A stretch of 64,000 nt of DNA from NCBI RefSeq assembly GCF_039634785.1, contig NZ_JBBIAB010000001.1, forward strand, positions 558,001-622,000, in the 5' to 3' direction. Of this stretch, positions 35,666-43,326 are shown in pieces. Origin of the DNA: Tistrella mobilis (lineage in GTDB: Bacteria; Pseudomonadota; Alphaproteobacteria; Tistrellales; Tistrellaceae). A program made the translations under genes and the position numbers. Position 1 is the stretch's first letter. Every line of letters starts with the position of its first letter. Below the pieces are notes generated by a model, which searched no databases, had not been told where the DNA came from, and was given only the letters and a program-made list of their open reading frames with translations.

Positions 35666-35841
35666 CGCGCGCGGGGACGGCTTCCGTCAAACCGCATCCG
35701 ATGAGCCATCGGACACCGGAGGCATCAGGGGTGCCGGAAGGCCTGTGCAAACAGGGGCTTGACCCGTGCGCGCTTCATCACGATATCTGTGTCGAGCACG
35801 GGTGATCGATGTCGCCCGTCCCGAGGTTACGGAGCACGGCC

Positions 35842-36039
35842 ATGCAGATCCCACCCACCGCCGCTTTCCTGAACGCGCAGACCGTGGCGCCGACCCAGGT
35901 CGCAGGCTATGCCGACCCGCGCGGCACGCAGACCGTCGAGGCGGTGCCTGCCGCCGGCAAGGTGGAAAACCCGGCCGACCGTCAGCCCCCGCCGCCCCAG
36001 GCCAGCGGTCGCGGCAGCGTGCTCGACATCACCGTTTGA
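35842..36039 (+). CDS. small hypothetical protein
   Basis: A 65-aa protein, MQIPPTAAFLNAQTVAPTQV at the start, then a proline-rich C-terminal third (ADRQPPPPQASGRGS). GGAG lies 8 bases before the ATG at 35842, and a good terminator follows 26 bases after the stop; those two marks make me list it. No signal peptide, membrane helix or recognisable fold. It resembles short disordered proteins seen in other alphaproteobacteria but I cannot name a family. Confidence 0.55.
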   Translation: MQIPPTAAFLNAQTVAPTQVAGYADPRGTQTVEAVPAAGKVENPADRQPPPPQASGRGSVLDITV

Positions 36040-36353
36040 ACGTCGTCCCGTCAAGATGTCCTTCTCACCGCCGGTTCCGCAGGGGCCGGCGGTGTTTTCG
36101 TGGCATGCATCCCTGTTTTCGTGTGGGTGACCATGCCGATGCCCGGTCTGCGTGCATCGGGCGCCGATGGATCGCCGGGTGCGCTTGACCCGCCGCGCAG
36201 GCCATGGGCATCCTTGTGCCAGCGCGCATACGGCCGGTCAGCCGCCGTGGGAGACGGCGGTTGTCCCCGTGTCGGCCGCACGCGAAAAAGACGAGGGACC
36301 GCGGCGCGGGGACGCTGCCGCGCCACAACGACACCAGGGAAGGGCGTCTTTCC
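36040..36353. other. 314-base region ahead of the ABC importer
   Basis: Non-coding. Its left end holds the terminator at 36066-36098; the rest is the leader and promoter of the binding-protein gene. Short GC hairpins occur (for example GCCGCCGT...ACGGCGG at about 36241-36261). I found no riboswitch consensus. Confidence 0.5.
36066..36098 (+). terminator. rho-independent terminator after the small gene
   Basis: A 9-bp stem (CACCGCCGG with CCGGCGGTG) and an 11-base loop are followed by TTTTC. It lies 27 bases beyond the 65-aa gene. Confidence 0.85.
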
Positions 36354-37343
36354 ATGACCATGATCACCCGCCGCCGGACCACGCGGATCGCGGCATCGCT
36401 TGCCGGGCTCGCCATTGCGGGCCTCGCCGCCGGCACCAGCCTTGCGGCCGAGGAGAAGTCCGTGGCGATCACCCAGATCGTCGAGCATCCGGCGCTGGAT
36501 GCCACCCGCCAGGGCGTGCAGGATGCGCTGAAGGCGGCCGGCTGGGAGGTCGGCAAGAACCTGACGTGGGACTATCAGAACGCGCAGGGCAATGTCGCCA
36601 CCGCGGCCCAGATCGCCCGCAAGTTCGTAGGTGAGCAGCCGGATGCGATCGTCGCCATCGCGACGCCGTCGGCCCAGGCCGTTGCCGCGGCCACCCGCGA
36701 CATTCCGGTCGTGTTCTCGGCCGTGACCGATCCGGTCGGTGCCAAGCTGGTGAGCAGCATGGAGAAGCCGGGCGGCAACGTCACCGGCGTCTCGGACCTG
36801 TCGCCGATGGACGAGCATCTGAAGCTGATCACCCGGATCACCCCCAACGTGAAGCGTCTGGGCGTGATCTACAATCCGGGTGAGGCGAATGCGGTGGCCC
36901 TGGTCGACCTGGTGGAGAAGACCGCCGGCCAGTTCGGCATGACGGTCGAGAAGGCCGCCTCGCCCAAGTCGAGCGACGTGCTCACCGCCGCCCGGTCGCT
37001 GGTCGGCAAGGTCGACGCGATCTATGTGCCGACCGACAACACCGTGGTCTCGGCGATCGAGAGCGTGGTGAAGGTCGGCCAGGATGCCGACATTCCGGTC
37101 TATGCCGGTGACACCAACTCGGTCGGCCGTGGCGCGATCGCGGCGGTCGGCTTCAACTACTACGACGTCGGCGTCCAGACCGGCGAGATGGTCGCCAAGA
37201 TCCTGGCGGGCGCCAAGCCCGGCGACATTCCGGCCTCGACCGTCTCCAAGCTCGAGCTTTATCTGAATCCCGGCTCGGCCAAGGAGATGGGCGTCACCAT
37301 CCCCGAGGCGGTGATCGCCGACGCCAAGGAAGTGGTGAAGTGA
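36354..37343 (+). CDS. ABC transporter substrate-binding protein (TrpX-like, DUF534)
   Basis: A 329-aa periplasmic binding protein. A twin-arginine-like basic start (TRRRTTR) and a hydrophobic stretch lead to a cleavage site near residue 31 (TSLAAEEKS). The mature domain begins VAITQIVEHPALDATRQGVQ, the hallmark of the DUF534/TrpX family, with IVAIATPSAQAVAAAT, PVVFSAVTDPVGAKLV and LGVIYNPGEANA. Family ligands include aromatic amino acids in some Gram-positive bacteria, but here the ligand is unknown. First gene of a three-gene importer; a strong terminator follows it, favouring excess binding protein over permease. Confidence 0.93.
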   Translation: MTMITRRRTTRIAASLAGLAIAGLAAGTSLAAEEKSVAITQIVEHPALDATRQGVQDALKAAGWEVGKNLTWDYQNAQGNVATAAQIARKFVGEQPDAIVAIATPSAQAVAAATRDIPVVFSAVTDPVGAKLVSSMEKPGGNVTGVSDLSPMDEHLKLITRITPNVKRLGVIYNPGEANAVALVDLVEKTAGQFGMTVEKAASPKSSDVLTAARSLVGKVDAIYVPTDNTVVSAIESVVKVGQDADIPVYAGDTNSVGRGAIAAVGFNYYDVGVQTGEMVAKILAGAKPGDIPASTVSKLELYLNPGSAKEMGVTIPEAVIADAKEVVK

Positions 37344-37752
37344 TCTGACGGCCGGTTCGGGTCGCAGGCTGCAGGATGCCGCCCGGTCCGCCGGGCGGCA
37401 TTTTTGCTGGGGCATCCGCATTGTCCCTGCCGGATCGGTCTTCGCGAAATAGTTTCATTCGTTCTACACTTCTGATATGGACTTGCGATCCGCTTGCGGC
37501 ACGGGGGGTGATCCGCTACCACTGCCCCGTCACCCTGGCGGCACGACTGCCGAGCCGCCGGGGGAGACGGCGGCCGGCGGCATCAGAGGCCCGCGGCACG
37601 GCCGCAACGGGCCCTTCGGACCTGTGGGGATCACACGCGGCCCGGGCTTCGGAGACAGGCCCGGCGGACGCGGCAGACGGGAACGCAACCGACATGCTGC
37701 ACGCATGCCTTCCGGCGCAGGGCTGCGCCGGGCGCCTCGGGGGAGGGGCGCG
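37344..37752. other. 409-base gap inside the ABC operon
   Basis: The first part holds the terminator at 37376-37405. The remaining 347 bases hold an AT-rich patch (about 37444-37482), where a promoter for the permease could sit, then GC-rich sequence with several possible hairpins, one pairing ACGGGG with CCCCGT near 37500-37530. An in-frame extension of the permease crosses it but lacks protein-like character. No known riboswitch matched. Confidence 0.5.
37376..37405 (+). terminator. strong intrinsic terminator after the binding-protein gene
   Basis: A perfect 11-bp stem (37376-37386 with 37391-37401), 4-base loop TCCG, and then a T tract (TTTTTG). It lies between the binding-protein gene and its permease. 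Confidence 0.92.
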
Positions 37753-38640
37753 ATGAGCCTGATCGCCTGGATGGGTGCGATCGAGACCGGCTTCGTCTAC
37801 GCCCTGGTGGCGCTCGGGGTCTTTCTCTCTTTCCGCATCCTGGATTTTCCGGATCTGACCGTCGACGGCAGCTTCCCGCTGGGGGCTGCGGTCGCCGCCA
37901 CTGCGATCGTCGGCGGCTGGGATCCCTTCCTGTCGACGGGCCTTGCCTTCGTCGCGGGCTGCGTCGCGGGCAGCATCACGGCCTGGCTGAACGTCCGGCT
38001 CAAGATCCTGAACCTGCTCGCCTCGATCCTGATGATGATCGCGCTCTATTCGATCAATCTCCGGATCATGGGCCGGCCCAATGTGGCGCTGCTGGGCGAG
38101 CGGACCGTGCTGACCCCGTTCGAGGGGCTGGGTCTGCCGTTCTATCTGCTCACCCCCCTGGTTTTCGCCGTGGTGGTGATCGCGGCGATGATCCTGCTGA
38201 TCCGTTTCCTGAACAGCGAGATGGGGCTCGCCATGCGGGCGACCGGCGCCAATGCGCGCATGGCCCGTGCTCAGGGCATCAACACCGCCGCGATGACGTT
38301 GCTCGGCATGGCCCTGTCCAACGGCCTGGTCGCCATCGGCGGCGCGCTCTTCGCCCAGTCCCAGGGCAGTGCCGATGTCACCATGGGTGTCGGCACCATC
38401 GTGGTGGGCCTGGCCTCGGTGATCGGCGGCGAGGCGGTGATGTCGACCCGCACCATCGCCCGGGCGATCATCGCCTGCCTGGTCGGCGCCATTCTCTATC
38501 GCGTTGCGGTGGCGCTGGCGTTGAATGCCGGCTTCCTGGGCCTTACCGCCTCGGACCTCAACCTGGTGACCGCCGTGCTGGTCGCCGCCGCCATGGTGCT
38601 GCCGCGGGTGCTGGCCCAGCGGCGGCGCAAGGCCGTCTGA
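37753..38640 (+). CDS. ABC transporter permease (TrpY-like, LivH superfamily)
   Basis: A 295-aa permease with about eight hydrophobic segments. It belongs to the branched-chain amino-acid-type permease superfamily: it starts MSLIAWMGAIETGFVYALVA, then LDFPDLTVDGSFPLGAAVAA. MGLAMRATGANARMARAQGI is the cytoplasmic ATPase-contact loop, and IVVGLASVIGGEAVMSTRTI a late helix. ATG at 37753 follows GGGAGGGG and gives the family N-terminus; 92 extra in-frame residues upstream are rejected. Partner of the binding protein and the ATPase 18 bases downstream. Ligand unknown. Confidence 0.93.
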   Translation: MSLIAWMGAIETGFVYALVALGVFLSFRILDFPDLTVDGSFPLGAAVAATAIVGGWDPFLSTGLAFVAGCVAGSITAWLNVRLKILNLLASILMMIALYSINLRIMGRPNVALLGERTVLTPFEGLGLPFYLLTPLVFAVVVIAAMILLIRFLNSEMGLAMRATGANARMARAQGINTAAMTLLGMALSNGLVAIGGALFAQSQGSADVTMGVGTIVVGLASVIGGEAVMSTRTIARAIIACLVGAILYRVAVALALNAGFLGLTASDLNLVTAVLVAAAMVLPRVLAQRRRKAV

Positions 38641-38658
38641 GCCGGGAGGGATGATCCG

Positions 38659-39453
38659 ATGATCGAAGCCAAGGGCCTTCAGGTCACCTTCAATCCGGGC
38701 ACGCCGCTTGAGACGCGGGCGCTGCGCGGGCTCGACCTCACCATCGGCGAGGGCGAATTCGTCTGTGTGATCGGCTCCAACGGTGCCGGCAAGTCGACCT
38801 TCCTGAACGCGCTGTCGGGCGAAATCGGGGTGGATGAGGGCCGGATCGTGATCGACGGCACCGACGTCACCCGCTGGCCGGCACGGCGTCGCGCCGGGCT
38901 GATGGCGCGGGTGTTCCAGGATCCGATGGCCGGTACCTGCGAAAAGCTGTCGATCGAAGAGAACATGGCGCTCGCCTTCTCCCGCGGGGCCAATCGCGGG
39001 CTGGGGGCCGCCGTGCGCGCCGATCGCCGCGATCGCTTTCGCGCCGCGTTGAAGCGGCTCGACCTCGGCCTCGACAAGCGGCTGGGGGATCGCATGGGGC
39101 TGCTCTCGGGCGGTCAGCGTCAGGCCGTCAGCCTGCTGATGGCCACGCTTCAACCGATGAAGATCCTGCTGCTGGACGAACATACCGCGGCGCTGGATCC
39201 GCGCACGGCGGATTTCGTGCTGCAGCTGACCCGCGATATCGTCGACGAGGGCCGGCTGACCACGCTGATGGTTACCCACAGCATGAAGCAGGCGCTGGAT
39301 TTCGGCACCCGCACGGTGATGCTGCATGAGGGCCGGGTGGTGTTCGACGTCTCGGGGGAGCAGCGCAAGGGCCTTCAGGTCGAAGATCTGCTGGCCATGT
39401 TCAAGCGCGTGCGCGGCGAGGAACTGTCCGACGACGCACTGCTGCTCGGCTGA
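38659..39453 (+). CDS. ABC transporter ATPase (TrpZ-like)
   Basis: A 264-aa ABC ATPase. It has Walker A GSNGAGKSTF (about residues 40-49), a Q-loop in FQDPMAGTCEKLSIEENMA, signature LSGGQRQAVSLLMA, and Walker B ILLLDEHTAALDP, in which His replaces the more usual Pro of DEP, a variation typical of this importer subfamily. The H-loop is VTHSMKQAL. It powers import by the permease upstream; the 18-base spacing shows one transcript. Confidence 0.94.
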   Translation: MIEAKGLQVTFNPGTPLETRALRGLDLTIGEGEFVCVIGSNGAGKSTFLNALSGEIGVDEGRIVIDGTDVTRWPARRRAGLMARVFQDPMAGTCEKLSIEENMALAFSRGANRGLGAAVRADRRDRFRAALKRLDLGLDKRLGDRMGLLSGGQRQAVSLLMATLQPMKILLLDEHTAALDPRTADFVLQLTRDIVDEGRLTTLMVTHSMKQALDFGTRTVMLHEGRVVFDVSGEQRKGLQVEDLLAMFKRVRGEELSDDALLLG

Positions 39454-39555
39454 CCGGCGGTGCGATGACCGGTGGCGGGGCTTGCCCGGCCCCGCCCGGG
39501 CTGTCACTCTGATCGGACCCGATCGCACCCGCCATCCGCCCGGAGGTTCCCGGCC

Positions 39556-40149
39556 TTGGACTATTGCTCGTCCTGCGGCGGCCGCGTCACCCTGCGCATC
39601 CCCCAGGGCGACAGCCGGCCGCGCCACGTCTGCACCCAATGCGGCATGATCCACTACCAGAACCCCAATATGGTAGTGGGGGCGGTCTGTGTGTGGGAAG
39701 ACCGCATCCTGCTCGCCCGGCGGGCGATCGCCCCCCGCGAAGGCTTCTGGACGATCCCGGCCGGGTTCCTCGAGAACGGCGAAAGCACGGCCGACGGCGC
39801 ACTGCGCGAGGTGTTCGAGGAAGCCGGCGCCCGCGCCGAGATCGAGCGTCTGCTTGCGGTCTACGACATCCCCGAAATCCATCAGGTCCAGATCTTCTAC
39901 CTGGCCCGGATGACGCGGGCCGAAATTTCGGCCGGCATCGAAAGCCTTGAGGTCGGCCTGTTCACCTGGGACGAGATCCCCTGGGGCGAGCTCGCCTTCC
40001 CCACGGTCAAGGCGATCCTGAAGGACTGGCAACGCCTGCATCAGGGCGATGCCGTTTCCCGCCGGGATTTCTGGCGTCCCAGACCGCCGGAACCCGAGCG
40101 GAAACCCGAGCTTGTGCCCGAGACGGAGTCGCCACCGGCGCAGGCTTGA
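39556..40149 (+). CDS. Nudix hydrolase with zinc ribbon (NudC-like)
   Basis: A 197-aa hydrolase. An N-terminal zinc ribbon has C4-x2-C7 and C26-x2-C29 (YCSSCGGRV, HVCTQCGMI). The Nudix domain follows, with the box GFLENGESTADGALREV-FEEAGA read as G-x5-E-x7-REVFEEAGA. The combination resembles NADH pyrophosphatase, but without NudC's N-terminal domain. The start is TTG at 39556, 9 bases after GGAGG, because no ATG precedes the zinc ribbon closely. A proline/glutamate-rich tail ends the protein. Follows the ABC genes but probably is functionally separate. Substrate could be NAD(H), ADP-ribose or another nucleotide. Confidence 0.88.
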   Translation: MDYCSSCGGRVTLRIPQGDSRPRHVCTQCGMIHYQNPNMVVGAVCVWEDRILLARRAIAPREGFWTIPAGFLENGESTADGALREVFEEAGARAEIERLLAVYDIPEIHQVQIFYLARMTRAEISAGIESLEVGLFTWDEIPWGELAFPTVKAILKDWQRLHQGDAVSRRDFWRPRPPEPERKPELVPETESPPAQA

Positions 40150-40150
40150 A

Positions 40151-40777
40151 CTATTTGGTCTCGAGCTTCCAGTTGCAGGTCTCCGCAACACCTTTTACAG
40201 CGTCTGCGGCACCCGTTAGATCGAACTCCAGCGTTCGAGGGCTTTCTCCGAAGGGGATAGTCTGAGCGACCATTCGGGACGCAGTAGCGATCTCCCGTGC
40301 GAGGGGGATCGCTTTTGGTGCAAAGGTTGCTTCATTGTCAGTAGACACGTCCCATGACGTCGTCGTGGCTTTTTGATTGTCGAGGCGTAGTGTAATATTC
40401 TTAGTTTCTTCATATATGCTGCCGGAGTCGTTTCCAAGATACTTGCCCCACGAAATATAAACATCAGTTTCATTCGATCGGCAGCGGATGATCAGGCTAC
40501 CGCGTTTTTCACCAAAGCCTTTTCGCTCAGCATTTTCAAATAGAAGCGCTATTGTGGTTGTAGAGTCGTCGAGAGGATTAATTGAAGAACGGAGATCCCA
40601 GTTTCCAGGGCCATGCGTTGCAGACGTCGCAGTTCGACCGGATGCAAGGTCGTAACAGGCAAGGCGTTCAGAATTACTGGAAATATTAGTACAGTCAGAG
40701 ATATTAGCTGCTTGAGTGACCGAAATCACGGCAAGGGTAGCACCGAGAAGCGTGGAAGCGGCGGTCATTAACCTCAT
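40151..40777 (-). CDS. TagO/VasI-like secreted protein, low GC
   Basis: A 208-aa exported protein with a signal peptide of about 23 residues (MRLMTAASTLLGATLAVISV start). The mature part begins ISDCTNISSNSERLACYD, and GNWDLRSSINPLDDSTT, SLIIRCRSNETDVYISWG, SWDVSTDNEATF and PFGESPRTLEFDLTGA follow. This spacing is that of VasI/TagO proteins, accessory factors of type VI secretion that also occur alone. The DNA is AT-rich: 40381-40440 is 25/60 GC (hand count) in a window of about 70%. No other type VI gene is in the window. It ends one base from the Nudix gene; acquired DNA is likely. Confidence 0.8.
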   Translation of the reverse strand: MRLMTAASTLLGATLAVISVTQAANISDCTNISSNSERLACYDLASGRTATSATHGPGNWDLRSSINPLDDSTTTIALLFENAERKGFGEKRGSLIIRCRSNETDVYISWGKYLGNDSGSIYEETKNITLRLDNQKATTTSWDVSTDNEATFAPKAIPLAREIATASRMVAQTIPFGESPRTLEFDLTGAADAVKGVAETCNWKLETK

Positions 40778-41006
40778 CGTCCCTCACCACATATAGATAC
40801 ATATTCACGGCATTATCATGCGGGCTCGCGTTCAGCGTCAATTCTTCAGAGAGATTCAAACGTCTTCTGAAGCGAACGTCATATCAAATCGGGGGGCGAT
40901 ACGCCCTCGGCTCTGGCAGGTGAGACAAATCCCGCGCATGATCCATATCGGAGAAGCATCCGGCCAAGACCGGATGCCCCGGATCATCCGCAGAGGAAAC
41001 GTCCCA

Positions 41007-42683
41007 ATGTCTCTCAGCTTCAAGCGGTGGCTCGCCGCCGGGGTGGCCGCGGCCGCGCTGGTGCCGGGCCTGGCGGCAGCGCAGAGCGCGCCGGTCGCCG
41101 AATGGCAGCTCGACACCATCATTCAGCCCTCGCCGTTCCGCGGCGTCCACGGTCTGGCGGTCGCCCCCGACGGCGAAGTGCTTGGCGGCAGCGTGGTCGG
41201 CCAGCAGATCATCGGCGTCGACCCGGTCAGCGGCAAGGCCCGGGTGATCGTCGACCGGCCTGCCGGCCAGGCCGACGATCTGGTGATCGCGCCCGATGGC
41301 CGCATCGTCTGGACGGCTTTCCTGTCCGGCGAGGTCCGGGCCATCTCGGGCGATGCGCTTCAGGGCAAGGCGGCACCGGTGCAGGTGCTGGCGACGGGCC
41401 TTCCCGGCATCAACTCACTCGATTTCGATGACGGCGGCCGGCTCTATGCGACCCGGGTTTTCCTGGGCGATGCGCTTTACGAGATCGACCCGACCGGGGC
41501 GACGCCGGCGAAGCAGCTTCTGGAAGGCATGGGCGGGCTCAACGGCTTCGAGATCCGCGGTCGCACCCTCACCGGCCCGCTCTGGTTCAAGGGCAAGCTT
41601 GCCCGGGTGAACCTGGACGATCCGAAGGTCGAGGCCTTTGCCGAAGGCTTCAAGGTACCGGCTGCGGCCAATCTGGAAGCCGACGGCAAGGTGGTGGCAC
41701 TCGATACCGTCACGGGCGAGGTGAAGCGCGTCGACCCGGCGACCGGCGCAGCCACCGTGATCACGAAGCTCAATCCGGCGCTCGACAACCTCGCCATCGG
41801 CGAGGACGGCACGATCTATGTCTCGAACATGGCGGAGGGGGCGATTTTCCAGGTCGACCCCAAGACCGGCGGGACGCATACCATCATCAAGGGCGATCTG
41901 GCGGTGCCGGGCGGCCTGGTGGCCGTTCCCAAGGCCGGCGGCGGCTCGACACTGCACCTGGCCGATCTCTTCGCCTATCGCACCATCGACGGGGCGACGG
42001 GCAAGGTGACCGACGTCGCGCGGGCCTATGCGAGCAATCTCGAAAATCCGATGAACGCCAATTACGACGGCGGCCGGATCCTGCTGACCAGCTGGTTCGC
42101 GGGCGGGGTGCAGATGTTCGATCCCGCGACCGGTACCGAGCTTGGCCATGTCAACAAGCTGGCCGCGCCCATGGATGCGCTGATGGCGGATGACGGCCAT
42201 CTGCTGGTCCTGACCGCCGGCGGCACCATCCACAAGGCAGCCCTGGACGGCAGTGCGGCGCCGGCCGATCAGAAGCCGGTGGTGGAGCATCTGGTCATGC
42301 CGACCCGGATGATCTGGTCGGGCCCCGATCACAGATCGGTCTATGTGACGGAAACCGGCGCCGGCCGGATCGTCGAAGTCCCGGTCGACGGTCAGGCGCT
42401 TCGGGTCGTCGTGGGCGATCTGAAGGCCCCCGAGGGCCTTGCCCGCCTGCCCGATGGCCGGCTGGTGACGGTGGAAACCGGCACGGGGCAGGTGCTGGCC
42501 TTCGATCCCGAAACGGCGAAGGGCGAACTGATCTCGACCGGCCTCAAGGGCCGGGTCGGGCTGGAAGGGACCGCCGGCATGCCGCCGGCCTATATCCCGA
42601 CCGGGATCGCGGTGGATGATGCCGGCCGCATCTGGGTGGCGGGCGACCGCGACGGCAGCCTGGTGCGCCTCAGCCCGCGTTGA
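41007..42683 (+). CDS. periplasmic SMP-30/NHL-type beta-propeller protein
   Basis: A 558-aa exported protein with a signal peptide ending near residue 24 (ALVPGLAAAQSAP). The rest is made of repeating propeller blades with motifs such as GLAVAPDGEVLGG, LVIAPDGRIVWTA, LAIGEDGTIYVSN, LARLPDGRLVTVETG and IAVDDAGRIWVAG, enough blades for more than one propeller (inference). Relatives include gluconolactonase/strictosidine-synthase-like and NHL proteins; no metal or active-site residues could be assigned. AGAGGAAA precedes the ATG at 41007; upstream in-frame Met codons belong to AT-rich non-coding DNA. Function unknown. Confidence 0.85.
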   Translation: MSLSFKRWLAAGVAAAALVPGLAAAQSAPVAEWQLDTIIQPSPFRGVHGLAVAPDGEVLGGSVVGQQIIGVDPVSGKARVIVDRPAGQADDLVIAPDGRIVWTAFLSGEVRAISGDALQGKAAPVQVLATGLPGINSLDFDDGGRLYATRVFLGDALYEIDPTGATPAKQLLEGMGGLNGFEIRGRTLTGPLWFKGKLARVNLDDPKVEAFAEGFKVPAAANLEADGKVVALDTVTGEVKRVDPATGAATVITKLNPALDNLAIGEDGTIYVSNMAEGAIFQVDPKTGGTHTIIKGDLAVPGGLVAVPKAGGGSTLHLADLFAYRTIDGATGKVTDVARAYASNLENPMNANYDGGRILLTSWFAGGVQMFDPATGTELGHVNKLAAPMDALMADDGHLLVLTAGGTIHKAALDGSAAPADQKPVVEHLVMPTRMIWSGPDHRSVYVTETGAGRIVEVPVDGQALRVVVGDLKAPEGLARLPDGRLVTVETGTGQVLAFDPETAKGELISTGLKGRVGLEGTAGMPPAYIPTGIAVDDAGRIWVAGDRDGSLVRLSPR

Positions 42684-42695
42684 ACGGCATGAAAC

Positions 42696-43322
42696 TCACC
42701 CCTGGTCGCCGGTGTCGCCACCGGTGGCCAGGGTGTGACGCTGGATCAGCGGCACCTGCGAGATGCTGAACAGCAGCGTCAGGGGCATGATGCCGAACAG
42801 CTTGAAGCCGACCCAGAAATCGGTGGAGAAATTCCGCCAGACCACCTCGTTGATCACCGCCAGCAGCAGGAAGAACAGGCCCCAGTTGCGGGTGATCTTC
42901 AGCCAGCCCTGATGGTCCAGAAGGAAGGCCCAGCCGACCAGCGGCTTGAGCAGCGGCCGCCCCAGGGCCAGCCCGCCCAGCAGGATGACGCCGAACAGCG
43001 TGTTGACCACGGTCGGCTTGATCTTGATGAACAGCTCGTCGTCGAAGATCAGCGCCAGCCCGCCGAAGCCCAGCACGAACACGCCCGAGACCAGCGGCAG
43101 GATCGGCACCCGGCGCTCGCGCACCCACGATATGGTGAGCGCGATGGCGGTGGCGGCCATCCAGCCGGCGGTGCCGGTCATCAGGCCGAATTTCGCGTTC
43201 AGCACGAAGAACACCACCAGCGGCCCGGCCTCAAGCGCCAGACGCATCAAGCCGGTGCCGGCATCGGCCGGGCGTTGCTCGGTGGGGCGGGCTTCGACAC
43301 CGTCGTTCGGCTTGTCGGTCAT
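42696..43322 (-). CDS. ispZ: inner-membrane septation protein YciB/IspZ
   Basis: A 208-aa protein with five to six hydrophobic helices after a polar start. It shows the family blocks LALEAGPLVVFFVLNAKFG, TAIALTISWVRERRVPILPLVSG and the conserved NEVVWRNFSTDFWVGFK. YciB/IspZ influences cell-envelope synthesis and septation in enterics and Shigella; its mechanism is open. It is the last gene after dapF-mtaB-ftsY, separated from ftsY by four bases. Confidence 0.93.
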   Translation of the reverse strand: MTDKPNDGVEARPTEQRPADAGTGLMRLALEAGPLVVFFVLNAKFGLMTGTAGWMAATAIALTISWVRERRVPILPLVSGVFVLGFGGLALIFDDELFIKIKPTVVNTLFGVILLGGLALGRPLLKPLVGWAFLLDHQGWLKITRNWGLFFLLLAVINEVVWRNFSTDFWVGFKLFGIMPLTLLFSISQVPLIQRHTLATGGDTGDQG

Positions 43323-43326
43323 CGGA

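Noticed and set aside
32804-35704. 966-residue plus-strand reading frame
   Set aside because: Antisense shadow of the hybrid kinase; His/Gly/Gln-rich composition typical of shadow frames and no domain.
37516-40191. 891-residue minus-strand reading frame
   Set aside because: Antisense to the ABC permease, ATPase and Nudix genes; composition is shadow-like.
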